DNA of 64,000 bases. Source: Fimbriimonadaceae bacterium (GTDB lineage Bacteria; Armatimonadota; Fimbriimonadia; Fimbriimonadales; Fimbriimonadaceae). The notes below the pieces were generated by a model. It was not told the DNA's origin and made no database searches. It saw only the letters and a program-made list of their open reading frames with translations. The stretch is from assembly GCA_019187105.1 (NCBI GenBank), contig JABAQM010000001.1, positions 2,882,734 through 2,946,733 of the forward strand. Reading direction: 5' to 3'. The translations under genes and the position numbers were made by a program. Below, piece by piece: positions 24,357 through 32,666 of the stretch. The stretch's first letter is position 1. Each line of letters opens with the position of its first letter.

Positions 24357-26975
24357 ATGAATTTGCTGCCATTGACGATGTGGTGGGTTGGGGTCGGCGT
24401 CGTGTCGCAGGACATCGAGATCGACCGTGTGGGACGAGAGACGACCCTTGGCTGGAACAAACGGGCTTTCTATCGCACCGAAGCAAGGGTCGATCGCCTT
24501 CGGACGATCCGCATTGGCAGCAGCATGGTCTTTCTTTGGGAGGAGACGGACAGAAGCGGCATCAACAAGCCTAGGTATGCGGTTTCTCTCGACGGCCAGA
24601 CGATTGACCGTGTCGCAACGTCCCAAGAACGCCTTTCCTTACGGTATGGGGAAATCGAGCCACTCACCCCGCCCCGGAACCTTCCGACAGGGTGGAAGGC
24701 GGCGCCCTCAAACGAAATGTACATTGTTCAATTCCACGGACAGCCGCTCGACGCGTTCACGGAAGCGGTAGCCCAGGCAGGTGGAACCGTCTTCAACTTT
24801 CTTCCCGAGACCGCTTACGTGTGCCGTTTGCCAGGAGAGGCTGTCAAGGCGGTCAGGGCCCTGCCCTTGGTGCGTGCCGTAGCCCGATTTGAGCCCGCCT
24901 ATCGAATCGATCCGCACCTTCTTTCGGCCTGGAGATCGGGATCGCTCGATACTAAGAAGTACATCATCCAAACGTGTGGCGACGATCCGGCACTGAAGCG
25001 CCACGCGGCGTTTGCTATCGGCCTCGTGGGAGGCCGAATCGAGGACTGTCCACCCGAAGGCACGTTGATGATCGTTGAGTTGACGCCCGCACAGTTACCG
25101 CTGGCAGTTGCCTGCAACGGGGTGCTTTGGGTGGACGAATGGTCGACCCCCGGTGTCGATATGAGCAATGTGAGAACCGTGAATGGCGGTCTCTTTCTTG
25201 AGAACAATACGCCGTACCGTGGGCAAGGCGTCAATGCCCACGTTATCGACACCGGCGTGCGTGCAACACACGACGCCATCGACACCCGGCTCACGGTGAG
25301 AAACAACTCCGGGGATACGAGTCACGGAACGTCGACCTCGGGCATCGTTACCGGCAACGGCGCCGGGACGTCGAGCGGAACGGGCATGCTGCCGCTGGGC
25401 AACCTGGCGTTTACGGTGATGGTTTCCAACTGGAGCACGGCCTCACGGCTGGCTTGGACGCAGAACACGGTGAACACCTACAACTGCGTCCTCGAATCCA
25501 ACAGCTGGGGAGACACGCTTACCGGCCAATATACGACGATCTCCTCCAGCCTGGACGAGATTATTTTCAAGACCGACCTTCTCATCTGCAATTCGATGAG
25601 CAACTGGGGCAACAACCAGCAAGTGCGTCCCCAAGCGTGGGCAAAGAACATCGTGGCCGTTGGCGCCGTAAACCACTTCAATAACGCAAACACCGCCGAT
25701 GACCGTTGGCAAGGAACCGGCAGCATTGGACCAGCGGCAGACGGTCGGATCAAACCTGAGCTGTGCTTCTGGTACGACAGCATCCAATGTCCGAGCAACT
25801 CAAGCGATACCAGTTACACGACGGGCTTCGGTGGAACCAGTGCCGCGACCCCGATCGTGGCCGGCTGTTTCGGCCTGTTCTTCCAGATGTGGGGCGACGG
25901 CGCGTTCTTCAACTCAAACCTTGGATCATCGGTGTTCGCGAATCGCTGCAAGTCGACCACGGCCAAAGCGTTTCTCATCAATACCGCCAACCCGTACAAC
26001 AATAACGGCGCGCTGCCTTTTGCGGACATTACGCGGTACGTCCAAGGGTGGGGGCTTCCAAACGTGCAAAACATCTTTGACCGAAGGGAAGCGATGTTTG
26101 TCGACAACGAGTCGACAGTTCTCACCAATCTCCAGACCGCACGTTATCAGATGATCGTCCTCGCTGGAACGCCGGAGCTTAGGGCCACGATGGCTTACAT
26201 GGATCCTTGGGCTGCGCCAAATTCCAATCCGACGCGCATCAATGACCTGAATCTCAAAGTGATAGCCCCCAACGGGGCCATCTACCACGGCAACAACGGG
26301 GCGACATCTTCTATCTGGACGGCTCCCGGCGGCGCACCCGATGGCAAGAACACGGTCGAGAACGTCTTCGTTAAAGCGCCCACTCCGGGCATCTGGACGA
26401 TCGAGGTCAACTGCGCCCTCCTGGCCCAGGATGCCCGCACGGAGACCAACGGCGTTAACGACGTCGACTTCGCGCTTGTCGTCAGCGGAGTCAAGGCGCA
26501 CGTTGCCGCTGATTCAATGTCAGCGATCAACGGCAATGTCACCGGTGGTGTGGCGGCAGATCTGGGTACCAGCAACAACAAGAAGGTCGAAATGGTTTCG
26601 ACATCGGGCGGCGTGGGATCGCCCGAAACGACACTCGAAGTGACTTCCAAACCATTCCCAAACATGCCGGTAAAGGCCAAATTGCGAGTTGAATCCAGCT
26701 CCGCCGATGCCGATGTGATCCTGCAAGTGGAAGCACTGAACCATAAGACCGATCAGTGGATCGTGATCGGAAACGGGCAGCCGATCAATGGCGCCGATTC
26801 GGTCCGTGTCATTGAGCTCGGTTCGACGGCCGGATTGCTCGATGGTAACCGGGTAATGACGGTGCGTTGCCGCTGGAAGCGCGAGGCCACCGGAGCGGAG
26901 ATCACGTCAGGCTGCGATCAGATTGTTTGGGACCTTACGCCGATAAAGCCGAATCTCGGGAGCCCCCAGCCCTAG
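24357..26975 (+). CDS. Large multidomain subtilisin-like protease
   Basis: 872 residues with an N-terminal export signal. A ~270-residue prodomain region (E-M-Y-I-V-Q-F-H-G) is followed by an S8 domain with Asp298 in A-H-V-I-D-T-G-V, His323 in T-S-H-G-T-S-T-S-G and Ser495 in G-G-T-S-A-A-T-P-I-V-A-G. A P-like or PPC jelly-roll follows at about residues 590-715 (T-P-G-I-W-T-I-E-V). The last ~150 residues resemble, weakly, the C-terminal module of two other secreted proteins in this window. The domain order is like proprotein convertase or kexin-type bacterial S8 enzymes. GGAGG lies about 12 bases before the ATG. Confidence 0.92.
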   Translation: MNLLPLTMWWVGVGVVSQDIEIDRVGRETTLGWNKRAFYRTEARVDRLRTIRIGSSMVFLWEETDRSGINKPRYAVSLDGQTIDRVATSQERLSLRYGEIEPLTPPRNLPTGWKAAPSNEMYIVQFHGQPLDAFTEAVAQAGGTVFNFLPETAYVCRLPGEAVKAVRALPLVRAVARFEPAYRIDPHLLSAWRSGSLDTKKYIIQTCGDDPALKRHAAFAIGLVGGRIEDCPPEGTLMIVELTPAQLPLAVACNGVLWVDEWSTPGVDMSNVRTVNGGLFLENNTPYRGQGVNAHVIDTGVRATHDAIDTRLTVRNNSGDTSHGTSTSGIVTGNGAGTSSGTGMLPLGNLAFTVMVSNWSTASRLAWTQNTVNTYNCVLESNSWGDTLTGQYTTISSSLDEIIFKTDLLICNSMSNWGNNQQVRPQAWAKNIVAVGAVNHFNNANTADDRWQGTGSIGPAADGRIKPELCFWYDSIQCPSNSSDTSYTTGFGGTSAATPIVAGCFGLFFQMWGDGAFFNSNLGSSVFANRCKSTTAKAFLINTANPYNNNGALPFADITRYVQGWGLPNVQNIFDRREAMFVDNESTVLTNLQTARYQMIVLAGTPELRATMAYMDPWAAPNSNPTRINDLNLKVIAPNGAIYHGNNGATSSIWTAPGGAPDGKNTVENVFVKAPTPGIWTIEVNCALLAQDARTETNGVNDVDFALVVSGVKAHVAADSMSAINGNVTGGVAADLGTSNNKKVEMVSTSGGVGSPETTLEVTSKPFPNMPVKAKLRVESSSADADVILQVEALNHKTDQWIVIGNGQPINGADSVRVIELGSTAGLLDGNRVMTVRCRWKREATGAEITSGCDQIVWDLTPIKPNLGSPQP

Positions 26976-27003
26976 CGCTGGATGTGCGCAGGGCTGGGGT
27001 TTC
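26964..27003 (+). terminator. Terminator overlapping the subtilase stop
   Basis: Ten-base-pair stem CCCCAGCCCT / AGGGCTGGGG with a 16-base loop, followed by TTTCT. The stem includes the stop codon of the large subtilase. Confidence 0.65.
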
Positions 27004-27029
27004 TATGGAAGCCTGCCGAAAATGCCGGT

Positions 27030-27566
27030 ATGGCAGCCCCTGCCCTCACGCCCGTTCGGCTGAACCTTGGATGTGGATCCGACATTCGCCAGGAGTGGAT
27101 CAACGTTGACCTGCATCCCTCAGATCCCAGAGTCGTTCAGGCCTCGTTTCCCAGCCTCCCGTTCGGCGACGACTTTGCCGACGAGATTGTCCTAAGCCAC
27201 GTCCTGGAGCATTTCGGCTACCGGGACGGATTGACCCTGTGCCATGAGATTTACCGGGTCCTAAAGCCTGGTGGCCATGCCCTGATCGAGGTGCCCGATA
27301 TCGCCTGGTGTATGGCCCAGTTTCTTGGTGCACCAGAGATGGGTGACTATACGGATCCTGCCGGCGATTACTCGACGCACCACAAGTGGGGTCTCTTTGC
27401 CCAGGGCATTTGGGGGGACCAGCACCACGATGGCCTGTTCCATAAGTGGGGATTCACCGCCCATCGGCTCTTGGCTCAACTCGGGCATGTGGGCTTTCGG
27501 CCCGTGGAGGTGCGCTTCGTGTTCTCGCACGGGGTGCAGTGTCTATCGGCCGCTTGCTCCAAATAA
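27030..27566 (+). CDS. SAM-dependent methyltransferase, class I (Methyltransf_11-like)
   Basis: 178 residues. Motif I is L-N-L-G-C-G-S-D-I-R and the acidic loop is I-N-V-D-L-H-P. D-E-I-V-L-S-H-V-L-E-H-F and R-V-L-K-P-G-G-H-A-L-I-E-V-P-D are typical of this family. H-H-K-W-G-F resembles type-11 enzymes that act on glycans or lipids, but the substrate is unknown. ATG 27030 is chosen because the upstream open frame runs through the terminator hairpin. Confidence 0.88.
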   Translation: MAAPALTPVRLNLGCGSDIRQEWINVDLHPSDPRVVQASFPSLPFGDDFADEIVLSHVLEHFGYRDGLTLCHEIYRVLKPGGHALIEVPDIAWCMAQFLGAPEMGDYTDPAGDYSTHHKWGLFAQGIWGDQHHDGLFHKWGFTAHRLLAQLGHVGFRPVEVRFVFSHGVQCLSAACSK

Positions 27567-27748
27567 AACGGAGAAGCCCGACTGCGGATAAAACAGCCGG
27601 GCCCGAAACGAGAATTGAACGACAGGATTCTGACGCACACGTTTGACCATGGCTTGGCTCATAGCCAGCTTTTGATGGATTTCCAATGGGCTTATGGCCG
27701 CCGCACCAGCCAGGCCGGGCAACCGAATCGATGGAGGACCGTATTACT

Positions 27749-29131
27749 GTGAAAGTGCTTCAACGCGTTGGCGCAACCATTGTCTTGCTTCTATCGGTAA
27801 GGCTTGTTTCGGCCGACAGGGTCGACGACATCGTCTCGGCCACGATGAAGGAGGCTCAAATTCCCGGGCTGTCGGTGATTGTCACCAGGCAAGGAAAGGT
27901 GATCAAACATAAGGCCTATGGCATGGCCAATCTCGAAGTGGATGCCGCTGCCTCTACCGACTCGGTGTTTGAAATCGGGTCGGTTACCAAGCAGTTCACT
28001 TCCGTCCTTGTGATGCAAGAAGTGGAGAAGGGCGCCCTCAAGCTGGATGAATCGATCGCCTCGGTGGTGCCCGAATTGCCTGAGGGTTGGAAGGCCGTAA
28101 CGCTACGGCAGTGCCTGACCCATACCGGCGGCTTGCCGGAGTACCTGGCCCTGGGAATCAGCCTCCGTTCCGACTATGGGCGTGCCGAACTCATCGAGAA
28201 GGTCGGTAAACGACCCCTCGACTTCGAACCTGGTTTGACCTGGTCCTATTCGAATACGGGCTACTTCCTCGCGGGAATGGCCTTGGAAGAGGTCACCGGC
28301 AAGGAGTGGAAGGAGCTCGTCCAAAGCCGCATCTTTGATGTGCTCGGCATGAAGCGGTCGTTCATACAGTCGCCGTTCAAGGTCGTGAAGGGTCGAGCAT
28401 CGGGATATACCGGCCAGCAGCAGAAGCTCAATAGTGAGACTCTTCGTTATGCAACCGCCTATTCCGCCGGCGCCATCTTATCGACGACGGGCGACTTGGC
28501 GAAGTGGGATGCAGCCCAAGGGTCGAGCGTGCTCTTGAGCGCGGCGAGCTGGCGCGAACTCTGGACTCCCATCAAACTAAATAGCGGCCGCCCATACCCT
28601 TATGGACTTGGCTGGGCGGTGGAGGAACGCCAAGGCCAGCGGTGCTACTCCCACGGCGGCAACACCTTTGGATTCTCGTCGATGATCACCAAGCTGCCCG
28701 AGCACGGACTTTCCGTCATCGCCCTCGCCAACGCTGCTGGCCAGGATCTCAGCGCGCTTACCTGGGAGGTCGCCAAGTCCTTCCTGCCATCCAAAACCCT
28801 CCAGGTCCGACCGGCAAAGCCCATTGAGATCGACAGATTCCGACTTTCCGCCATCCAGTCGGGCATTGAGGCGATCTGCGACAGCAAACCCACGTCAGCC
28901 GCCTTGGATCCAGAGATCACAGCAATGATGAAAACCTCACGCGGACGCGCAGGAGGACCGCTTATGAGGATTGCGCTGGGCCGAATCGTGAGGATCGTAG
29001 CCTATAGCCAGCGTCCGGAAGGCAAGGACACGTGGTACGAGATCGATGTCGTCGCAGAGAAGGAAACGCTGCCGGCGAAGGTTCTGATTGGCAGCGATAA
29101 CCGGTTGGTCCGGTTCGACGTCGGAGGCTAG
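27749..29131 (+). CDS. Serine hydrolase, beta-lactamase class C / DD-peptidase-like
   Basis: A 460-residue exported hydrolase. The motifs are S-V-T-K (SxxK nucleophile), Y-S-N (in S-Y-S-N-T-G-Y) and S-H-G-G-N-T-F-G in place of KTG, as in esterase or penicillin-binding-like members. Two starts are possible. GTG 27749 has GGAGG at 27733-27737 and begins a clean signal peptide (V-K-V-L-Q-R-V-G-A-T-I-V-L-L-L-S); I prefer it. ATG 27731 has no ribosome site. The ~100-residue C-terminal extension has no clear family. Substrate unknown. Confidence 0.88.
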   Translation: MKVLQRVGATIVLLLSVRLVSADRVDDIVSATMKEAQIPGLSVIVTRQGKVIKHKAYGMANLEVDAAASTDSVFEIGSVTKQFTSVLVMQEVEKGALKLDESIASVVPELPEGWKAVTLRQCLTHTGGLPEYLALGISLRSDYGRAELIEKVGKRPLDFEPGLTWSYSNTGYFLAGMALEEVTGKEWKELVQSRIFDVLGMKRSFIQSPFKVVKGRASGYTGQQQKLNSETLRYATAYSAGAILSTTGDLAKWDAAQGSSVLLSAASWRELWTPIKLNSGRPYPYGLGWAVEERQGQRCYSHGGNTFGFSSMITKLPEHGLSVIALANAAGQDLSALTWEVAKSFLPSKTLQVRPAKPIEIDRFRLSAIQSGIEAICDSKPTSAALDPEITAMMKTSRGRAGGPLMRIALGRIVRIVAYSQRPEGKDTWYEIDVVAEKETLPAKVLIGSDNRLVRFDVGG

Positions 29132-29138
29132 CCCAAGG

Positions 29139-29144
29139 TAACTT
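29139..29144 (+). promoter_or_regulatory. Putative -10 element, leaderless start
   Basis: TAACTT ends 6 bases before the ATG at 29151. Confidence 0.35.
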
Positions 29145-29150
29145 GAGCCC

Positions 29151-29699
29151 ATGTTGGGCCTTCGTGTGGCTTGGTGCCTCGCCATGGTGCCGGTGCTTCT
29201 CGCCTGCGGGCACGACCGGGTCAAAATCGAGGATCTGGCTGACACGATCGAGATCCAATCTGGGCCGGACGCGGAAAGCAAGAATCTCGCCAAGAAGCTG
29301 GAAGACTCGCTCATGGGCGAGCTAAAGGCAACCCACGCGACCGAGCAGGTCGTCCTCCAAGAGCCATCGCAGTTGGATGAGCTCTCCCATCGCCTCAAGC
29401 AGAGCCAAAGTGAAGTGGTTGTCGTCGTGGGACTTCAGCCGAAATTCCGTGGAGAGGTGAGCAACGCGATCAACGTGGCCGTTAGGCGTCTCGACGAACA
29501 GGGCACCAAAGTTTTCACGGTTCTTGCCGATCTTCCCGAAACCAGGCGGCGCGCCTATTTTGGCTTTGAGCCAGGGAGTAAAGACCGCGACATTGACGCG
29601 CTGGCCGATCTTGCGGCGAGGCAGATCGTCGGATCCCACGTACACAAGCGACAGATTGCTACCTTTCAGATTCTGCGGCCGTCTGACCGGGAAGGATAG
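29151..29699 (+). CDS. Putative lipoprotein, unknown
   Basis: 182 residues. It has a lipoprotein signal with the lipobox L-L-A-C (V-P-V-L-L-A-C-G) near residue 20. The mature part is charged with a beta-strand-like V-V-V-V-V-G-L segment. No recognised family. It is followed 11 bases later by the next unknown gene, so they may work together. Confidence 0.7.
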   Translation: MLGLRVAWCLAMVPVLLACGHDRVKIEDLADTIEIQSGPDAESKNLAKKLEDSLMGELKATHATEQVVLQEPSQLDELSHRLKQSQSEVVVVVGLQPKFRGEVSNAINVAVRRLDEQGTKVFTVLADLPETRRRAYFGFEPGSKDRDIDALADLAARQIVGSHVHKRQIATFQILRPSDREG

Positions 29700-29710
29700 G
29701 TGAGTCAGAC

Positions 29711-30601
29711 ATGAGCCGAAAACCGACACTAAAGAGCATTTGGCCTTTCGGTAGGCCGAAAAACCCCGGCTTTGGGATCGACCGGTGCTACTACATGCTC
29801 GTGTATTCCACCCATCCCGTCCTTCCTCCCATCGTCGCCCTCGTGAACCCGAAGGGCGATGGTGGCGCCGTACCAGGGTTTGGCGTGCCTCTTGATAAGG
29901 GTCGTGACAAGGAAGAGCTTGGACGGCCCATGACTCGTGGCAACTACGCGGTTAGCTCTCTCGATCAAAAGACGGTCCTCCGGATGATGGTCATGCCGAA
30001 GGAAGAAACCGGTGCGGATCCAACTCGCATTCTCGATTCCCCGCTCTCGGCGAACTGGGATGAAGAGGTCGTCAACCGGATTCGTGCAACCTGGAACATC
30101 CTGCAATTCACCTTCGAAAGCCACGATGCGATGGTCTATCCGGCACTCGACTTTCTCCAGTCGATCCTGATCCGTGCCGCGAGTCTTACCGACGGCATTA
30201 TCGCGGATCCTCTCATGCATGCCTGCTACCTTTCCGAGCAGGCGCTCGCATCCGATCGGATCCGACCCGTCGATGCTCGCGAGCACGTTGGCGTCCACGC
30301 CGCCGTCCCGACAATGACCACCGCCGGGCTCGTCAAATTCGGGTCACCAGAGTTTCGAATGACCGGCCTGACGCAGGAGGACCTGGAGACGGCGAGTATC
30401 TTCCTGCTCAGCGTTGCGCAGGGTTATCTCGGTGGCGCCAAGTTCCAAATCGGCGACCTTCTAGGCTCCCCCAGCGCTCCGCTGATCATTACGGAAGTTC
30501 CAGCCGTGGTAGGCATTCCCGTGATGCCTCAGTTCGAACTGCTTCCGAAAAACCACGAGACGATTCAACAGTGCCTAGCGGCTTGGTCAGAGGGGAAGTA
30601 G
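29711..30601 (+). CDS. Unknown protein, possibly DUF4261-like
   Basis: A 296-residue soluble protein without signal peptide. The centre reads H-D-A-M-V-Y-P-A-L-D-F-L-Q-S-I-L and I-I-A-D-P-L-M-H-A-C-Y, and there is H-V-G-V-H-A-A-V-P near residue 195. It reminded me of DUF4261-type proteins, but I cannot confirm that. It shares a short gap with the lipoprotein gene and overlaps the convergent M24 peptidase by 15 bases. Confidence 0.65.
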   Translation: MSRKPTLKSIWPFGRPKNPGFGIDRCYYMLVYSTHPVLPPIVALVNPKGDGGAVPGFGVPLDKGRDKEELGRPMTRGNYAVSSLDQKTVLRMMVMPKEETGADPTRILDSPLSANWDEEVVNRIRATWNILQFTFESHDAMVYPALDFLQSILIRAASLTDGIIADPLMHACYLSEQALASDRIRPVDAREHVGVHAAVPTMTTAGLVKFGSPEFRMTGLTQEDLETASIFLLSVAQGYLGGAKFQIGDLLGSPSAPLIITEVPAVVGIPVMPQFELLPKNHETIQQCLAAWSEGK

Positions 30602-31774
30602 CCACATCTCTTCCTGAGGAACCGACAGCCACTCGCATCCATCGGATGTGACCACCACCATGTCCTCCAAGCCCAGATAGCCCCTGCCCTCAAGGGTCAC
30701 TCCGAGCTCCAGCGTAAACACCATGCCCGGTTCGATGGAGAGGGTTGGGCTTCTGCCGTATCGATCCCATAGCGGCCCGAGCAGGGCCCCACCGTCGTGA
30801 GCCGAGCGACCAACCTGGTGCCCTAGCGCATGCAGGTACTCGGGATATCCCTGGCTTACCAGGAACTCCCTTGCCGCGGCGTCCACTTGCCAGCCCTCTC
30901 TCCCGGGTTTGAGGGTTTGGTACCCGGCCATGATCGCACCTTTTACGGCCCGGAATGCAGCGTCGACGTCTTCGGGTACTTCATCCCCCACGTACCACGA
31001 ACGCTGAAGGTCGGAGGAATAGTCTTCTACCAAAACGCCGAGGTCCACGTGAAAGACGTGCCCAGGTTGAATCGAGATCGTGGAAGATGGGATACCGTGA
31101 CCGATCATCGACTCTGGTCCAGAGTTGACGATCGGATCGCCCTCGGGATCCCAAGACCATCCGAGCCCCCTTTCCCTCATCATTCGATGGACTTGGTCGA
31201 AGATGTGCCGCTCGGTAACGCCTACTCTGGCGATGCCGGCGATGTCCTCAAACAGCCGGTCAGTCGCCTCGATCGCCTTCTGCATCCGAGCGATTTCCGA
31301 GGGCGTCTTTATTGCCCGAAGCGCACATACGGTGGATTCCGCGCTGACTAAGGAGTTGGCAAAGCGAGTGCCCGCAAGGACCTCGTTGAGATGCAGCCAC
31401 ATTCCGTGGGACAGGCCATCGGCTTTGTCATCGTCCACGGAGTAGTTGAGGCCGATCTTTCCATTGGGTGGCACGCATGCTTCCAGTGCGGCAAGGAGGC
31501 CGTCGCGGATGCCTTGAACGTACGGAACCACCTCGTCCCAGTCACCCGAAGCGATGAGTGGATCGGCGTCGTAGTTGCCGACTACCGCGATTCTCTTTCC
31601 GGTAGCGGTAACGATCAGGGCTGACGCCCAGGTGAGACCCCCATCCAGGATCAGTGGCAATACGGGATCTCCGCCGGCAGCCGTCTCGCGCACAAACGTC
31701 ATCCAGACATCGACGCCCGATCGGTCCAAGAGTCGAACGGCTTGCAGGAGTTTTTCTCGGGTCAGGCTGCTCAT
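30587..31774 (-). CDS. M24 family metallopeptidase (Xaa-Pro/creatinase type)
   Basis: 395 residues. The creatinase N-terminal domain covers about residues 1-150 and the pita-bread domain follows. The five metal ligands can be traced: Asp in H-V-D-L-G-V, Asp in Y-S-S-D-L-Q, His in A-L-G-H-Q-V-G, Glu in T-L-E-L-G-V and Glu in L-E-D-M-V-V. Likely a cytosolic Xaa-Pro dipeptidase-like peptidase. TAGAAC ends exactly 6 bases before the ATG; no ribosome site. Confidence 0.9.
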   Translation of the reverse strand: MSSLTREKLLQAVRLLDRSGVDVWMTFVRETAAGGDPVLPLILDGGLTWASALIVTATGKRIAVVGNYDADPLIASGDWDEVVPYVQGIRDGLLAALEACVPPNGKIGLNYSVDDDKADGLSHGMWLHLNEVLAGTRFANSLVSAESTVCALRAIKTPSEIARMQKAIEATDRLFEDIAGIARVGVTERHIFDQVHRMMRERGLGWSWDPEGDPIVNSGPESMIGHGIPSSTISIQPGHVFHVDLGVLVEDYSSDLQRSWYVGDEVPEDVDAAFRAVKGAIMAGYQTLKPGREGWQVDAAAREFLVSQGYPEYLHALGHQVGRSAHDGGALLGPLWDRYGRSPTLSIEPGMVFTLELGVTLEGRGYLGLEDMVVVTSDGCEWLSVPQEEMWLLPL

Positions 31775-31780
31775 GGTGCA

Positions 31781-31786
31781 GTTCTA
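31781..31786 (-). promoter_or_regulatory. Putative -10 element, leaderless start
   Basis: TAGAAC on the minus strand, 6 bases before the ATG at 31774. Confidence 0.35.
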
Positions 31787-31828
31787 CCGCCTTGGATCGG
31801 GCAAGTAACGTGCAGTATCATGACGCGT

Positions 31829-32077
31829 ATGAGCTTGCCTGGGGCGGACGCAACCAGATTTGCCACCGTCGCCATGCGTATGGCGGCGATCAATGGGACC
31901 TATGCGGCCCTAGGGCAGCTCACGGCAGCGTGCCTTTGGGCAGCGGTTCCGGTCGCCATCATCTTCTGGACCAAGTGGTGGTGGATGGCCGGGCTGTGGG
32001 GATTCGCCACCGCGATCGGCGCCTTGGCCATGGTCCGCCGACGGCATGCCGACGCACAGTCGATGCCCTTCACGTGA
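31829..32077 (+). CDS. Small two-helix membrane protein, part 1 of a possibly TGA-split gene
   Basis: 82 residues from ATG 31829. It has two hydrophobic segments (A-A-C-L-W-A-A-V-P-V-A-I-I-F-W and W-W-M-A-G-L-W-G-F-A-T-A-I-G). TATCAT ends 7 bases before the ATG. The frame ends at TGA 32075-32077 but remains open beyond it for another 113 codons that look like real membrane protein (next entry). No family recognised. Confidence 0.6.
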   Translation: MSLPGADATRFATVAMRMAAINGTYAALGQLTAACLWAAVPVAIIFWTKWWWMAGLWGFATAIGALAMVRRRHADAQSMPFT

Positions 32078-32419
32078 GGTGGCGGCGATTGCGACGAGGA
32101 CGTCGCTGACGAGACCGATTACACCGGGGATGAGACGGAGGAAGATACAGCGGAGGGCGCCGACCTGGACGGTATCGACTGGGACCGGCTGCACCGTCGG
32201 TTCTGGGCCTTTCATGCTTTAAGCTCGGCCCTGTCTGCGGTGACCACGCTGGTCTTGTCCCTGTGCGTGATGGCTTCCTGGGTGGCTATGTTTGGCCTTC
32301 TCTATCCTCTGATGGGGGTGGCTGCCATCATCTTTCCCGTAGCCCATATCGCCCTTCTCTTCCTGGGTCCGGAATACGAAGGATTCATGCGATCCAAAGC
32401 GAGCGGCAATGCGGTCTGA
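32078..32419 (+). pseudogene. Membrane protein continuation after an in-frame TGA, no own start codon
   Basis: In the same frame as the preceding gene, the codons after the TGA give an acidic linker rich in D and E. This is followed by D-W-D-R-L-H-R-R-F-W-A-F-H and two strong hydrophobic segments, ending K-A-S-G-N-A-V. No ATG, GTG or TTG occurs before the first helix, so it cannot start alone in the normal way. Its stop is overlapped by the next gene, as is normal inside an operon. The likeliest readings are a nonsense mutation, a sequencing change, or stop-codon readthrough. Confidence 0.55.
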
Positions 32420-32642
32420 TCGGTGGTTCTGGATACTCGGCATCCTGTTTGGAGCGGCCGGAATCTACGTGGGGGTGCGATGGTTCTTCGACGAGCAATG
32501 GCTCAGCTTCGCAAGGCCGGGCTACCGTGCCCGAGCGGCGGCAGGCAGCCTGACTGTTATCATGCTCGCTCTGCTGTTCTTCAGCATTCGGAATCTCATC
32601 CAGACATTTAGGGAGCCGAAGTACCCCGACCGTCCCTACTGA
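32409..32642 (+). CDS. Small two-helix membrane protein
   Basis: 77 residues. Two hydrophobic segments (F-W-I-L-G-I-L-F-G-A-A-G-I and V-I-M-L-A-L-L-F-F-S-I) are separated by an aromatic loop. The ATG overlaps the previous reading frame by 11 bases. Family unknown. It probably belongs with the two membrane reading frames before it. Confidence 0.6.
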   Translation: MRSDRWFWILGILFGAAGIYVGVRWFFDEQWLSFARPGYRARAAAGSLTVIMLALLFFSIRNLIQTFREPKYPDRPY

Positions 32643-32666
32643 GACACAGGCTCGAAGCGGCCTGAC

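Noticed and set aside
32075-32077. TGA as a selenocysteine codon
   Set aside because: No SECIS-like hairpin follows immediately, and no selenoprotein family or redox partner residue is seen in this membrane protein.
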